Source: Variovorax sp. Root318D1 | GTDB taxonomy: Bacteria > Pseudomonadota > Gammaproteobacteria > Burkholderiales > Burkholderiaceae_C | Direction of reading: 5' to 3' | Assembly (NCBI RefSeq): GCF_001424835.1 | Contig: NZ_LMCQ01000011.1 | Span: 1 to 54,840 of the forward strand | DNA: 54,840 nt | Made by a program: the position numbers and the translations under genes | The notes under the pieces: model-generated | Told to the model about the DNA's origin: nothing | Database searches by the model: none | The model's input: only the letters and a program-made list of their open reading frames with translations | Shown: positions 1 through 9,900 of the stretch, piece by piece | Numbering within the stretch: the first letter of the stretch is position 1 | Layout: the number at the start of each line of letters is the position of its first letter

Positions 1-60
1 GAAGCTGAGGCAAACTATTACCGGCAACTCGCCAGTCAGATCGCCACGGTGGTGGCATGA
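1..60 (+). CDS. C-terminal end of an unidentified protein (partial)
   Basis: Frame 1 is open from the window edge to a TGA at 58-60 and encodes 19 residues ending ASQIATVVA. The gene would start outside the window. The next ORF begins 20 bases later on the same strand. The frame of that ORF is also open to the window edge, so the two readings compete and this fragment may not be real. No function can be given. Confidence 0.3.
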   Translation, partial: EAEANYYRQLASQIATVVA

Positions 61-79
61 CTTAAACCAACCGGCCTCC

Positions 80-565
80 ATGAAAGCCGGGGCGATTCAA
101 ACTGCATCTCCAACGCATCGGTTTATCGAAGCGATTGTCACGCTCAAGAACGCGGGCAACACCCAGATCGAGATGGATCTGAAGGAGCAAACGCTGTTCA
201 TAGCCGAGGTCAACATATTTGGGAGCAACTTGGTCGCCGACGAGACCCTTCTCCGCCTCTCGCACCTCACTACACTCAATTACAAATTCTCTACGCTTCC
301 GCCGGGAAATACGATCCGGATCCCCTACCTCGCCAAAGTGGAAAAGCCGGGTCTGTACTTTGTCGAATTCAGACTGCCGTGGGAAAAAAGTTCCGATGCA
401 CTTGGAGGCGCAGTTAACCGAGTGGGCAGCGACTTCGAGCGCCGCCACTCTGTCACCTCTGCGTTCGTAAATGTTGAGGATCCAGCACGATCAGCCACTT
501 CCACCGGCGCCAGATCCTCCACGTCTGTTGCCGCACAGCCTGCTTCAAGGCAGGTTCGGAAATAA
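80..565 (+). CDS. Hypothetical protein, 161 aa
   Basis: I do not recognise the family. The first two thirds look like a genuine globular protein with alternating hydrophobic and charged residues (FIEAIVTLKNAGNTQIEMDL, near residues 15-34). This resembles a beta-sandwich segment of the kind found in proteins that describe a tissue or domain boundary as 'NAGN'. The last 35 residues are low-complexity Ser/Thr/Ala/Arg. ATG 80 is the first Met, but the frame is open to the window edge, so the true start could be upstream and this could be a C-terminal part. There is no clear signal peptide or membrane segment. Confidence 0.45.
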   Translation: MKAGAIQTASPTHRFIEAIVTLKNAGNTQIEMDLKEQTLFIAEVNIFGSNLVADETLLRLSHLTTLNYKFSTLPPGNTIRIPYLAKVEKPGLYFVEFRLPWEKSSDALGGAVNRVGSDFERRHSVTSAFVNVEDPARSATSTGARSSTSVAAQPASRQVRK

Positions 566-906
566 ATGCTCGCCTCCGACTTCGATCCTGGTGTGTGGCT
601 CTCGCCGCCTCATCGTGCTCCCGCTGCGGCACCTTAGGATTCATCGAGTCGGATTACGCCGCGCTGGAACGCGCTCCCCGTGCGCCCCGCTTCCAAATCA
701 ACCCCTCGGTGTGCTGCCGATGCCCCGCATGTAGCCTGGAAGCAGAGTATCGGGGTGAGTCGAAGATTGCGTAAGTGCTTGATTAATTCTTGTCGTTCGA
801 CGGGCGGCGGTAAGGCTCGTCAACGTCAACCTAACATCAAAAAATCGCGAATTCTCAAGACAAGAACTTGCGCGTTGAAAGGGGGCTCCAGGCCCCTCTC
901 CCACCC
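566..906. other. Gene-free stretch
   Basis: I see no convincing coding frame here. Reading frames that cross it run antisense into the methyltransferase and have no recognisable product. Its one clear structure is the terminator-like hairpin at its right end, facing the minus strand. Confidence 0.5.
878..896 (-). terminator. Rho-independent terminator of the methyltransferase gene
   Basis: On the minus strand, GGGGC (896-892), a 5-nt loop and GCCCC (886-882) form a 5-bp GC-only stem followed by CTTTC. It lies about 11 bases after the stop of the minus-strand methyltransferase. The stem is short and the T-run weak. Confidence 0.5.
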
Positions 907-1779
907 TCACGTGCTTCCCGCGCCAACGAGCATTTCGCACGGCCCGACGAAGCCATCGCTCCCTTCGAACTGGCGCAGCGCCTCTTCAATGGCATCCCAG
1001 GTGCTCGCACGCTCGACCTCGTCGAGCCCGACCATCATCTGGTGCAGCGCGCCGAAGGACTCGCGTTCGAAGCGCACGCATTCGGCCGCGCTCGCCAGCC
1101 GCACAGGCGACGGCACCCGGCGCACCTCGATGTCGTGCAAGCCGGCCTTGGCAAACGCGGCCTCGAGCGCGCCCTCGGCACCGAGCGAAAACGGTCCGGG
1201 CTGTCCTGGCAGCGGCGCGGGAAGCCTCGCGCGTTCGCGAATGATCTTCACGGGGATCGAGAAGAACGCATTGCGCTCGGGGGTCGAGTAGACGACCGCC
1301 GACACCCGCCCGCCCGGACGCAAGGCGCGCCGCATGCCGGCGAGCGCGCGCTGCTGGTCGGGGAAGTAGATCAGGCCCACGCGGCTGATTGCCGCGTCGA
1401 AACTGCCGGCGGGCAGCGTGTCGAGCGCCTCGCCGTCGAGTTCAAGGGTCTCGAGGTTCGACAGTCCCACGGCCTTGGCATCCGCCGCCGCGCGCTCGAG
1501 CAAGGCAGGCGCGATGTCGGTGGCAAGCACGTGGCCGCTGGCGCCTGCGCGCCGCGCGGCTCCGATCGACTGCTCTCCCGCGCCAGCCGCGACGTCGAGC
1601 ACCCGGCTGCCGGGCCCGATGCGAGCCAGGTCGAACATCGTTTCCGTTGCGTCGCCCAGCCAGCGGCCGAGAAACGGCCCCCAGCGATGCCAGGCCTCGG
1701 CGGCAGCCTGCCACTGAGCGCGGGTGGTGGTCTTGAAGGCGGCGGCATTGAATGCCGGCGGGGCTGTGACGGTGGTCAT
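907..1779 (-). CDS. Class I SAM-dependent methyltransferase (UbiE/COQ5-like)
   Basis: The 290-residue protein has the class I methyltransferase fold. Motif I is RVLDVAAGAGEQSI (about residues 59-72), the glycine-rich SAM-binding loop. An acidic residue follows strand 2 (LATDIAP), and motif III is in the ALRPGGRVSAVVYS region. The best family match is the UbiE/Methyltransf_11 group of cytosolic small-molecule methyltransferases; the substrate cannot be told. It is divergent from an HxlR-type regulator whose start lies 109 bp away, so that regulator may control it. A short hairpin follows the stop. Confidence 0.8.
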   Translation of the reverse strand: MTTVTAPPAFNAAAFKTTTRAQWQAAAEAWHRWGPFLGRWLGDATETMFDLARIGPGSRVLDVAAGAGEQSIGAARRAGASGHVLATDIAPALLERAAADAKAVGLSNLETLELDGEALDTLPAGSFDAAISRVGLIYFPDQQRALAGMRRALRPGGRVSAVVYSTPERNAFFSIPVKIIRERARLPAPLPGQPGPFSLGAEGALEAAFAKAGLHDIEVRRVPSPVRLASAAECVRFERESFGALHQMMVGLDEVERASTWDAIEEALRQFEGSDGFVGPCEMLVGAGST

Positions 1780-1835
1780 GATGGGTCTCCATCGAGTGAG
1801 GGAGTCTCAAGAATGGCAGCGCGGCCCGAGGTTCG

Positions 1836-1856
1836 CCAGTCCAGAATTTGTACTGG
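1836..1856. promoter_or_regulatory. Possible operator in the methyltransferase/HxlR divergent promoter
   Basis: CCAGT, 11 bases, ACTGG forms a short inverted repeat roughly centred in the 109-bp divergent intergenic region. HxlR-type regulators often bind such dyads near their own gene. The arms are only 5 bp, so this is tentative. Confidence 0.25.
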
Positions 1857-1888
1857 CCTCGGCTCGCCTCAAGGACTAAATTGGCACC

Positions 1889-2578
1889 ATGATCGACTAC
1901 GGCCAGTTTTGTACCGTGGCGCGCGGCGCCGAGGTGCTGTGCGAGCGCTGGACGCCCCTGGTCGTGCGCGAGCTGCTGTGCGGCAGCACGCGCTTCAACG
2001 ACATCCGGCGCGGCGTGCCGCGCATGTCGGGCTCGTTGTTGGCACAGCGCCTGCGCAAGCTGGAGGAAGTGGGTGTCGTCAAGCGGGTTCAGGGCGACGG
2101 CAGCACGGCCGAATATCACCTGACTGCGGCGGGTGAGGAGTTGCGCCCAATCGTGATGGCGCTGGGCCATTGGGGTGCGCGCTGGATCGGCAGCCGGCTC
2201 AAGCGCGACCAGCTGGACGCCGGCTTCCTGATGTGGGACGTCCGCCGCTTCGTGCGGATCGACGAGTGCCCGCGCGCGCGCTGCATCGTGATCCACTTCC
2301 GCTTCACCGACGCAGCCGAGGGCGAGCGGCGCTGGTGGCTGGTCGTCGACCAGGGCAGCGCCGACCTCTGCCGCGACAACCCCGGCGACGAACCGACGCT
2401 GATTGTCGAATCGACCGTGCGAACCCTGACCGAGATCTGGACCGGCGATCTCGATGCGGAGGCTGCGTTGCTCGAGCGGCGCCTGCGCGTCATCGGCACG
2501 GAATCCGATACCCGCGACCTCTGGCGCTGGCTCGGGCGCAGCGTTTTCGCCGACACCCGGGTCGCAGCGCGGCTCTGA
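1889..2578 (+). CDS. HxlR/MarR-like winged-helix transcriptional regulator
   Basis: The 229-residue protein begins with an HxlR-type winged helix (residues 1-100). It has the family pattern of 'CxRWTPLVVRELLxGxxRFNDI' type: residues ERWTPLVVRELL, then MSGSLLAQRLRKLEEVGVV as the recognition-helix region. About 120 further residues follow, longer than a simple HxlR protein (usually about 110 aa). That tail resembles the SCP2-like domain attached to some HxlR proteins and may bind a lipophilic ligand. It is divergent from the methyltransferase at 907-1779. Function as a DNA-binding regulator is well supported; target and ligand are inferred only from position. Confidence 0.8.
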   Translation: MIDYGQFCTVARGAEVLCERWTPLVVRELLCGSTRFNDIRRGVPRMSGSLLAQRLRKLEEVGVVKRVQGDGSTAEYHLTAAGEELRPIVMALGHWGARWIGSRLKRDQLDAGFLMWDVRRFVRIDECPRARCIVIHFRFTDAAEGERRWWLVVDQGSADLCRDNPGDEPTLIVESTVRTLTEIWTGDLDAEAALLERRLRVIGTESDTRDLWRWLGRSVFADTRVAARL

Positions 2579-2608
2579 GGCGTTCCCCGCCGCAGCCGCT
2601 GCATCCAA

Positions 2609-3226
2609 CTAACCAATCTGCCGTAGTCCGGCCATGACCTCTTCGGTCGGCGGCAACTCGCTGGTTCGCCAGACCAGCCGGGCGTGACGATCGAACAGAT
2701 AAACCTGGCCGGTATGGCGGTCGCCCGCTGCCGCGCCTCCCGTGAACAGCGAGAGCATCGACTCAAGTGCCTCGGGGGCGGGCGCCGCCGCGCTCCACGT
2801 TGGCCTTGCGCCGAAGCGCCGCAACCAGGCGCTCAGTGCAACAGGGTCGTCAGACAGCGGGTCGATGCTCAGCGACAGCAGGCGCACCGCCGTGTAGCGC
2901 TCCGACAGCAATGCCGCCTGCAGCGTCGAGAACAAGGCCCCCTGGATCGGGCAGACCGTGCTGCATCCGGTAAACATCAATTGAACGGCGGTTGGGGCGC
3001 CTCGCAACTGCGCCGCGAGCATCGGTGTGACGCCGTCGTGGCGCCGCAGCGGCAGGGCGGGAGCCGACACCGCCGGCAGCACCGGGCCGATGCTGGTGTT
3101 TGCGCGGGCCGGAGGCACACCCAGCCACGCCAGTGCTCCGGCGGCAAGCAGGCGCCGACGCCCGCGGGATGCAACCCGCGAGGGTATGAAGGGGCCCCGT
3201 GCGTTCATTGGGTTCATTGAGTTCAT
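2609..3226 (-). CDS. Sco1/SenC/PrrC-family copper chaperone
   Basis: This is a thioredoxin-fold periplasmic copper chaperone of about 205 residues. The N-terminus MNSMNPMNARG leads into SRGRRRLLAAGALAWLG, a twin-arginine-like signal. The copper site is visible as FTGCSTVCPIQG (the CxxxC pair), and the distal ligand His lies in RHTGQVYLFDRHARLVW. I chose the start at 3226 because its ATG overlaps the TGA of the upstream cytochrome gene by 4 bases; an upstream frame extension runs antisense through that gene. Met codons at 3217 and 3208 are alternatives. Sco proteins usually load CuA of cytochrome oxidase. Here the neighbours suggest copper delivery to the radical oxidase (inference). Confidence 0.85.
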   Translation of the reverse strand: MNSMNPMNARGPFIPSRVASRGRRRLLAAGALAWLGVPPARANTSIGPVLPAVSAPALPLRRHDGVTPMLAAQLRGAPTAVQLMFTGCSTVCPIQGALFSTLQAALLSERYTAVRLLSLSIDPLSDDPVALSAWLRRFGARPTWSAAAPAPEALESMLSLFTGGAAAGDRHTGQVYLFDRHARLVWRTSELPPTEEVMAGLRQIG

Positions 3227-3669
3227 TGAGAAAGGGCTTGCGTCAGGTAGTCCCACAACGCCGCGCACTGCCCTTCGTCGGCATCGAAGCGCGGCATGGC
3301 TCGGGGCAGCGCGACATGGGCCGGGTCGATGCCGGTGCGCAGCGTGCGGCAAAAGGATGCGCGCTCGTACGCGACGGGCGGGCCGCCGCGGCGCGGGAGG
3401 ACTTCGCGCAATTGGCGCCGGTCGAGCGGCGGCGCGAAACCGGAGACAGCGTCAGTGGATTTGCTGGGGCCCGCGTGGCACTGGATGCAGCGCGTCGCTG
3501 CGCCCGGCAGCGGCGCGCTGTGGCCGGACAGCGTGCCGGCGAGTGGCTCGGTGCCATCGAACAGGCGCGCGCCACGCGCCACCGAGGAAGGCACGGCGGC
3601 TTCAGGCTTTTCGGACCACGCCGGGCCAACGGCCAGTGCGGTTCCGAGCGCAAGCGCCAGCATCATCAT
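3223..3669 (-). CDS. Periplasmic mono-heme cytochrome c
   Basis: The 148-residue protein starts with a Sec signal (MMMLALALGTALAVGPAWSE) and has one heme-attachment motif, CIQCH, near residue 61. A Met in ALPRAMPRFDADEG is a likely axial ligand. It therefore looks like a class I cytochrome c exported to the periplasm. The start has an AAGG-type ribosome site about 6 bases upstream. It lies 33 bp after the copper radical oxidase and overlaps the Sco gene by 4 bases, so the three are almost certainly co-transcribed. Confidence 0.85.
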   Translation of the reverse strand: MMMLALALGTALAVGPAWSEKPEAAVPSSVARGARLFDGTEPLAGTLSGHSAPLPGAATRCIQCHAGPSKSTDAVSGFAPPLDRRQLREVLPRRGGPPVAYERASFCRTLRTGIDPAHVALPRAMPRFDADEGQCAALWDYLTQALSQ

Positions 3670-3702
3670 CGAAAGCCTTGGCTTCGCGAAGCGCGCCGGC
3701 CG

Positions 3703-5616
3703 CTACCGGATGTTGATGGTGCGCGCCACGCTCGGCACGCCGCTGCTGTCGAGTGCGAACAGCATGTAGTTGCCCGGCAGCACCGTCCCCCGATCGGTCG
3801 GAATGCCCAACTGGTAGCTGCCTGCCGTGCCCGTGAATGACAGCGGGATGCGGCGCTGATCGGTGTTGACCGAGTGAGTGGCCGATGCCATGCGCACCAG
3901 CGCAAAGCGGGCCGCCGCGCGGTCGGTCGCCACGGCGATCTGGCTCCCCCATGTGGCGCTGGCCGGCGCGGCCGTGATGGCCGGGCGGGACGCCGGCGAA
4001 CCGTCGCTCGTCAGCAGGTACGGTGGCGTGTAGATCTCCGCATCCGGGTGGTCGGCCGCACAGTCGCACAGCCCACCGCCGCCCGCCAGCACGCGTCCGT
4101 CCGGCAGCAGCAGGGCCACGCTGTGATAGTTGCGCGGTTTCTGCATTGGCGGCACCGTGATGAAGCTCTCCAGCTCCGGGCTCCACAGCTCGGCCGCCAG
4201 CACACTGTAGGAGTCGGAAAACGGAACGGGCTGCGTCTGTCCGCCTATCACGAACACCTCGCCGTTAGGCAGCACCACGCTGTTGACAAAGGTTCGGCCA
4301 TAGGCCATCGGCGAAAGCTTGCGCACCGTGGGCGCCGTCGGCGCGCCCGCGCTGATGTCGATGATGTAGGCGGTCTTGAAGGCGTTGCCGCTGTCGTGGT
4401 TGGGCGCGCCGCCGAGCTTGAGGATCTTGCCGATGTCGTACATCACGGCGCTGGCGGTCATGGCATAGGGGTCGTCGCTGCGTAGCCCGGCCTGCAGGAT
4501 GGCGCCGCTGCCGCGCGTGTCGATCCAATGCATTGCGGCAGCAGGCCCGGCGTGGAATACCCAGCCGTTGGCGGCGCCGAACAGCCACATGTGGTTGTCG
4601 CCCCGGTAGACCCCGGCCGCGTCCGGGCCGGCCAGCGGCGGGTTCGAGACATTGCTCGCATCGGGCATGTTGGCCGGTACGCCGGACAGCGTGCGCCAGG
4701 TCTTGGTGGCGGCCGACCACACCTCGCCGTACTTGCCGCCCTGCCCGCCGTTCCACGACCCGCCGACTGTGAACACGGAGCCGTCGGACATCGTCGTGCT
4801 CGACTGGTAGGCACGTGCAATGCCGAGTTGCGCACCCGTCACCCAGCCGCCCAGCGCCGGGTCGTAGATCGAGGTCTTCGTCGCATCGCTGCCGCCGCTG
4901 ACCAGCACGCTGCCATCGGCCAGCATGCTCAGCCCAGGGCAGAACATCTGATGGCCGGTGGCCGTGACCACCAGCGGGCTGGAGCTTCGCGTGACGGGAT
5001 CGAACACCGAGGTGTAGGTGTACGCCTCGCTGCTGCTCGTGCTGAAGCTGGTGGGCGAGCGGGCTGCCCACAGCAGCAGCTTGCCGTCGGGGAGGTTGGC
5101 GGCCGATGCGGGCACGAGTGGCAGCGCGATCAGATCGGACCAGGGCTTCACCGCGGCGGTCGATTGCGCCGCGGTGTATCCGGCTGCCGTGAACAGGTAC
5201 TCGTTGGCCGGCAGCCACTTCCCCTTGAATCGGGAGCGCAGCCGGACCACGAGCCCCGCGCCGTCTATGGGAAGGTTTGTCACCGTCAGCGTTGTCGCAT
5301 TTGTCGATGTGTCCACCACGGGTGTCGCCGAAGAGGCCGACAGGATCGTCAAGCCGTACTGGTTGGCACCCGTGTTGTTCCAGACGAAGGTCACGCTGCG
5401 GCTGGCGAACTTGGTGCCGGGGGACGGACTGGTGAGGGACGCCGGTTGTCCGTCTGGTGGCGCCGGCTTGTTTGCCGATGCGGACGTGCCCGCCAGCGTC
5501 GGATTTGCGCCCTGCGCGCGGGCGCCGCCTCCTGCGTCACCGCCGGACCAAACCAGGAACACCAGGGATGCATAAGCAAGCCCGCGCGCGGCGCGCGGCG
5601 ATGGAACGCTGGTCAT
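3703..5616 (-). CDS. Galactose-oxidase-type copper radical oxidase (secreted)
   Basis: The 637-residue protein follows fungal galactose oxidase closely over the kelch propeller and the C-terminal immunoglobulin-like (DUF1929) domain. All active-site residues are visible, numbered from the chosen start. Cys226 (HQMFCPG) and Tyr270 (ARAYQSS) would form the thioether radical cofactor. Trp288 (GGSWNGG) stacks on it. Tyr497-His498 (RNYHSVALLLPDGRV) and His581 (ATHSVNTDQRRIPL) bind copper. Such enzymes oxidise primary alcohols to aldehydes and make H2O2. The N-terminus is a signal peptide ending near GGGARAQG. ATG 5616 is preceded by AAGGAG at good spacing. It is first in a set with cytochrome c and Sco. 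The natural substrate is unknown. Confidence 0.88.
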   Translation of the reverse strand: MTSVPSPRAARGLAYASLVFLVWSGGDAGGGARAQGANPTLAGTSASANKPAPPDGQPASLTSPSPGTKFASRSVTFVWNNTGANQYGLTILSASSATPVVDTSTNATTLTVTNLPIDGAGLVVRLRSRFKGKWLPANEYLFTAAGYTAAQSTAAVKPWSDLIALPLVPASAANLPDGKLLLWAARSPTSFSTSSSEAYTYTSVFDPVTRSSSPLVVTATGHQMFCPGLSMLADGSVLVSGGSDATKTSIYDPALGGWVTGAQLGIARAYQSSTTMSDGSVFTVGGSWNGGQGGKYGEVWSAATKTWRTLSGVPANMPDASNVSNPPLAGPDAAGVYRGDNHMWLFGAANGWVFHAGPAAAMHWIDTRGSGAILQAGLRSDDPYAMTASAVMYDIGKILKLGGAPNHDSGNAFKTAYIIDISAGAPTAPTVRKLSPMAYGRTFVNSVVLPNGEVFVIGGQTQPVPFSDSYSVLAAELWSPELESFITVPPMQKPRNYHSVALLLPDGRVLAGGGGLCDCAADHPDAEIYTPPYLLTSDGSPASRPAITAAPASATWGSQIAVATDRAAARFALVRMASATHSVNTDQRRIPLSFTGTAGSYQLGIPTDRGTVLPGNYMLFALDSSGVPSVARTINIR

Positions 5617-5696
5617 CGCTGCTCCTTTATTTTTGTCTGATAGCAGCTTATTCCTTGCGCGCGCAACAAACAATACAAAAGTATTCAGTTATACCC

Positions 5697-6935
5697 TCAA
5701 AGGCCCAACCGCCTGATCGCCCCGCGCGCCGCGGCCGCGCCGCTGGCCATGGATGCCGTCAGCAGATAGCCGCCGGTCGGCGCCTCCCAATCGAGCATTT
5801 CTCCCGCGACGAACACGCCCGGCAACGCGCTGGACATCAGCCGCTCGTCGAGCGCGTCGAAGCGCACGCCACCCGCGGTGCTGATGGCTTCGTCAATGGG
5901 GCGTGCCGCGACCAACCGCAACGGCACAGCCTTGATCGTTGTCGCCAGTTGCTCGGCGTCTTGCATGGCTTCCCGGCTCAATGCCTCATGCAGCACGCCG
6001 GCCTTGATGCCCTCCAGGCCCAGCCGGCTCTTGAGGTGGCTGCTGAGCGACCGTGCGCCGCGCGGATGCTTGACGGCGGCCAGCACCTGCTCGGCGCTGC
6101 GGTCGGGCAACAGATCGAGCAGCAGCGTCGCGCTGCCGTGCGCGGCGACTTCGTCGCGCAGCAATGCCGAAGCCGCATAGATGAGGCTGCCCTCGATGCC
6201 TGTTGCGGTCGCCACGAACTCGCCCTTGCGCGCAAAGCGGCGTCCCTGGCTGTCGGTGAATGAGATTGCGACAGACTTGAAGGGTTGGCCCGCGAATCGG
6301 CTGGAGAAATGCTCGCTCCACCCTGCCCCGTCGAAGCCGCAATTGGCAGGCAGCAGCGGCGCGATATCGACACCACGCTCTTGCAGCCATGGCGCCCATG
6401 CGCCATCGGATCCGAGTCGTGCCCAGCTCGCACCGCCGAGCGCAAGCACCACCGCATCGGCCTTGACTGTGGCCTCGCCGGTTGGCGTGGTGAACCGCAA
6501 CGATGCGGCGTCGAATGGCGCATCGCCAAGCCAGCGATGGCGCATGTGAAACTGCACGCCCGCCGCGCGCAACCGGTGCAGCCAGGCACGCAGCAAAGGC
6601 GCGGCCTTCATGTCGGTCGGAAACACACGGCCCGACGTGCCCACGAAGGTCTCGATGCCGAGGCCGGCGGCCCATTCGCGTATCTGCTGTGGACCGAATT
6701 GCGTGAGCAGGGGTTCGAGCTCTGCGCGGCGCTCGCCGAAGCGGCTCATGAACACATCGAAGGGCTCGGAGTGCGTGAGGTTGAGCCCGCCGCGGCCGGC
6801 CAGCAGGAACTTGCGGCCCACCGAGGGCATGGCGTCATAAACGTGTACCTGCGCGCCGGACGCGCTCAGGACTTCAGCCGCCATCAGGCCGGCAGGTCCG
6901 CCGCCGATCACGGCAACGGTATGGGAAAGAGTCAT
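5697..6935 (-). CDS. BaiN/HI0933-family (TIGR03862-like) FAD flavoprotein
   Basis: The 412-residue protein opens with a dinucleotide-binding motif (VAVIGGGPAGLMAAEVL) and has the family-typical GRKFLLAGRGGLNLTHSE. The C-terminal FAD motif includes PGVFVAGEMLDWEAPTGGY. These are the marks of the HI0933/BaiN flavoprotein group, whose physiological substrates are mostly unknown. I chose ATG 6935 because it overlaps the addA TGA by 4 bases and begins directly at the Rossmann strand; the longer frame upstream has no family similarity. It is cotranscribed with addBA. Its role in that operon is unclear. Confidence 0.82.
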   Translation of the reverse strand: MTLSHTVAVIGGGPAGLMAAEVLSASGAQVHVYDAMPSVGRKFLLAGRGGLNLTHSEPFDVFMSRFGERRAELEPLLTQFGPQQIREWAAGLGIETFVGTSGRVFPTDMKAAPLLRAWLHRLRAAGVQFHMRHRWLGDAPFDAASLRFTTPTGEATVKADAVVLALGGASWARLGSDGAWAPWLQERGVDIAPLLPANCGFDGAGWSEHFSSRFAGQPFKSVAISFTDSQGRRFARKGEFVATATGIEGSLIYAASALLRDEVAAHGSATLLLDLLPDRSAEQVLAAVKHPRGARSLSSHLKSRLGLEGIKAGVLHEALSREAMQDAEQLATTIKAVPLRLVAARPIDEAISTAGGVRFDALDERLMSSALPGVFVAGEMLDWEAPTGGYLLTASMASGAAAARGAIRRLGL

Positions 6936-9900
6936 TCGAGATTTACCAGTTCGCCCTGCCCGGTCAGGAACGCGACGCGTACCGAAGCACCGGGATAGGC
7001 ATGTTGCACGGCCGCGCGATAGCGCTGCATCTGTGCGATCAACTCCGCGTCCCGCTCGGGGCGCGCGGCAGATTTGTAGTCGAGGATCCACCACGCACCG
7101 CTGGCGCGCTCGCGCACCAGCCGGTCGATGCGCAGCGTTTCGCCTTCGTGGACCAGGGTCACTTCGTTGCCGTGCCAGTCGATCATGCGCTCATCCCACG
7201 CCCATGCACCGGCGCCAGCACGAATGCGCTCGGCCAGCACGGCGGCGCCGCGCGCCTGTTGCGCATCGAGCATGAATTCGCGGGCCGCAGCGCGAACGTG
7301 CGCAGGTGGCAGCGCCTCGCCCGGCACGGCCCATTCGAGCAGCCGGTGCATCGCCTGGCCGAACGCGGCAGCCCGTGCGTCGACCGTTGCGGCAACGGCC
7401 TTCTTGACGGCCACAGGTTCTTTGGCCGCTGGCGCGAGCACAGGCATCTTCTTCATCGAGAAACTGCCAGCTACCGATTCCGTTGGCGTCACGACCAGCG
7501 GTTCGTCCGCTTCCGTTGGTTGGCACATCGACTCGAGCCGCGACCACCAGCTGCTCTCGTTGGCACGGGCAGGCTGCACCGACGACAGCACCAGCCGCTC
7601 GCGCGCCCGGGTGGTCGCGACATAGAGCCCGTTGAGCTCTTCGCGATGGCGCGCCCGTTGCTCTTCTTCGAGCAGCGTGGCCGCGCAGCCAGGCGGCGTT
7701 TTCTCGCTCGCCATGAACACGAAACGCGTCGGTGCGCTGTCGCTGCCCTTCCATTCGACCAACACGCCCATGGTCTGCGCGCGCGGCGGCGGCGCGTCGC
7801 AATCGAGCATGAGCACGGTGTCGGCCTCGAGGCCCTTGGCGCCGTGCACCGTCAGGAGCTGCACCGCATCGGGCACGGCGACGGATGGCGCGCGTACGCC
7901 GCCTGCTCGCAATGCACGCACCAGCGCGTAGGGCGTGGCAAAGCGCGCACCCTCGATGTCGAGCGATGCCGCAACCAGCCCGCGCAGATTGGCCAGCGCG
8001 CTCTGCCGCATGGGGGCAGGCACCGCGGCGCCGAACCTGGCCAGCACATCGCCGTCATGAAAAATCGCGTCCAGCGCGTCGTGCGGCGGCAATGCCGCGA
8101 GCCAGCGCTGCCACTGCTTGAGCCTGGTGCCGGCTTTGACCAACTCCGCTGGCAAGCCCTCGCCTTTCTGGATCAACCCGAACCAGCTCAGGGAAGGTTG
8201 CTCGCGCTGTCGCAGCGCCAGTTGCACCAGCGCATCGTCGCCAATGCCGAACAGCGGCGACTTGAGTGCACGTGCCAGCGAAAGATCGTGCGCGGGTGAC
8301 ACCAGTGCATCGATCAGCGCCACCACGTCCTGCACCTCGGGTGCATCATGCAGTTCGTTCTTCTCGGGTTGCTGCACGGGAATATGGCGCTGGCGCAACG
8401 CGTCCTGCATGGCGGCCAGCCGGTTGCGGCGGCGCGCCAGCACCATGATCTGCCGCGGCGGCGTGCCGTCGGCAATGCGCTGCGCGACCCAGCGCGCAGC
8501 CTGCTCGCATTCCTTTTGCAGCAATTGCTCTTCGGGCAGCACGCGCGGGGTCACGAGGCTGTCGCGCCAATGCAGCATGCCGTCGTCGGCTGGAGCGGCG
8601 TGGGCGACGGTGTTGAGGGCATCGCGGTCGATGGCGGGCAGCTTGAGCAGTTCGCCTTCGTCGTTGCGCTCCGTGGTGTGGGCGCGGTAGCCGTCGAACT
8701 CGCCGGCCTCTTGCGCAGCCAGCATGGCCTGGTTCACCAGCCCGACCACAGCGCGCGCATTGCGATGGGTGTGGTCGCAGTTGAGCAGCTCGCCACCCAA
8801 CCCTTCGCGCACGAACTTCTTCGCCGCAATGAACACCTGCGGCTCGGCGCGGCGAAAGCGGTAGATGCTCTGCTTCGGGTCGCCCACGATGAAGACGCGC
8901 GGCGCGCTGCCGCCCGCGCCGGTGTAGGCGCTAAGCCAGCCGTAGAGCGCCTGCCATTGCAGCGGGTTGGTGTCCTGGAATTCGTCGATCAGCAGGTGCG
9001 CGATGCGTGCGTCGAGCCGCTCCTGCACCCATCCCGACAACGCAGACTGGCCGAGCAGCAGCTGCGCAGCCTGCTCGACATCGTTCATGTCGACCCAGCC
9101 ATGCGCGCGCTTGACCTCGGCAAAGGCGGAGATGAGGATGCGCGTGAGCCGCGTCATGCGCTGCTGGTAGAGCCAGGCCGCGTGCTGCGCCTGTGCTGCA
9201 CACAGGGTCTGGAGCTCGGCCTCCGCCTCTTGCGCGGCGGGGTATTTCTGCAGATTCTTCGTAAGCCTGTCTTCGGCGGCGACGAAGAAGTTCTTGCGCA
9301 GGTGCGCCAGCGCGGCGGCGCGCGACTCGCTCGGCGGCTCACCGGTGCCGAACACGTCGATGATCGCCTCGGCCGCCTTCTGCGGCGTCTTGTTGGCTTC
9401 ACGGCCGAGCGCGGCGGCACGATCGAGCCAGCGGCGCCTGACCGCTTCTCCGCTCAAGGCATCGGTCGGATCGTCCATGCCTTCGAGCGCGGGATGCATG
9501 GCGCTGAAATGCTGCACGGCGGAGGCCGGATCGGACAGCACGAACTCGACGCGGCGCGTGAGCGCTTCGCCCAGCGCCTTGGCGGTCTGCGACCGGCCAT
9601 AGGTGGCGACGACGGCGTAGTAGTCGGCCAGAGCCTCTTTGTCGGAGGTCACGGCTTCGAAGAAGGGCCGCCAGGTGCGTGCGCGCGCCTCGGCATCGTC
9701 CTCGAGCAGTTCGTAGTTCGCGGGCAGGCCGAGTTCGCGCAGCACTGCCAGGGGTGCGTTGCGCAGCAAGCCCGCGAACCAGGCGTGGAAGGTGCGGAAC
9801 TGCACAGGCCGTCCGCCTTCGAGCAAGCGCCGGTAGAGGCCTTGCAGGCGCGGTACGGCGGCAAGTGCGGCATCGGGTCTCACGCCGCGCATCACAAGTT

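Noticed and set aside
868..2136. Long plus-strand ORF of 422 codons over the methyltransferase region
   Set aside because: It is antisense to a recognisable methyltransferase and overlaps the divergent promoter and regulator; its product is Arg-rich and resembles no protein.
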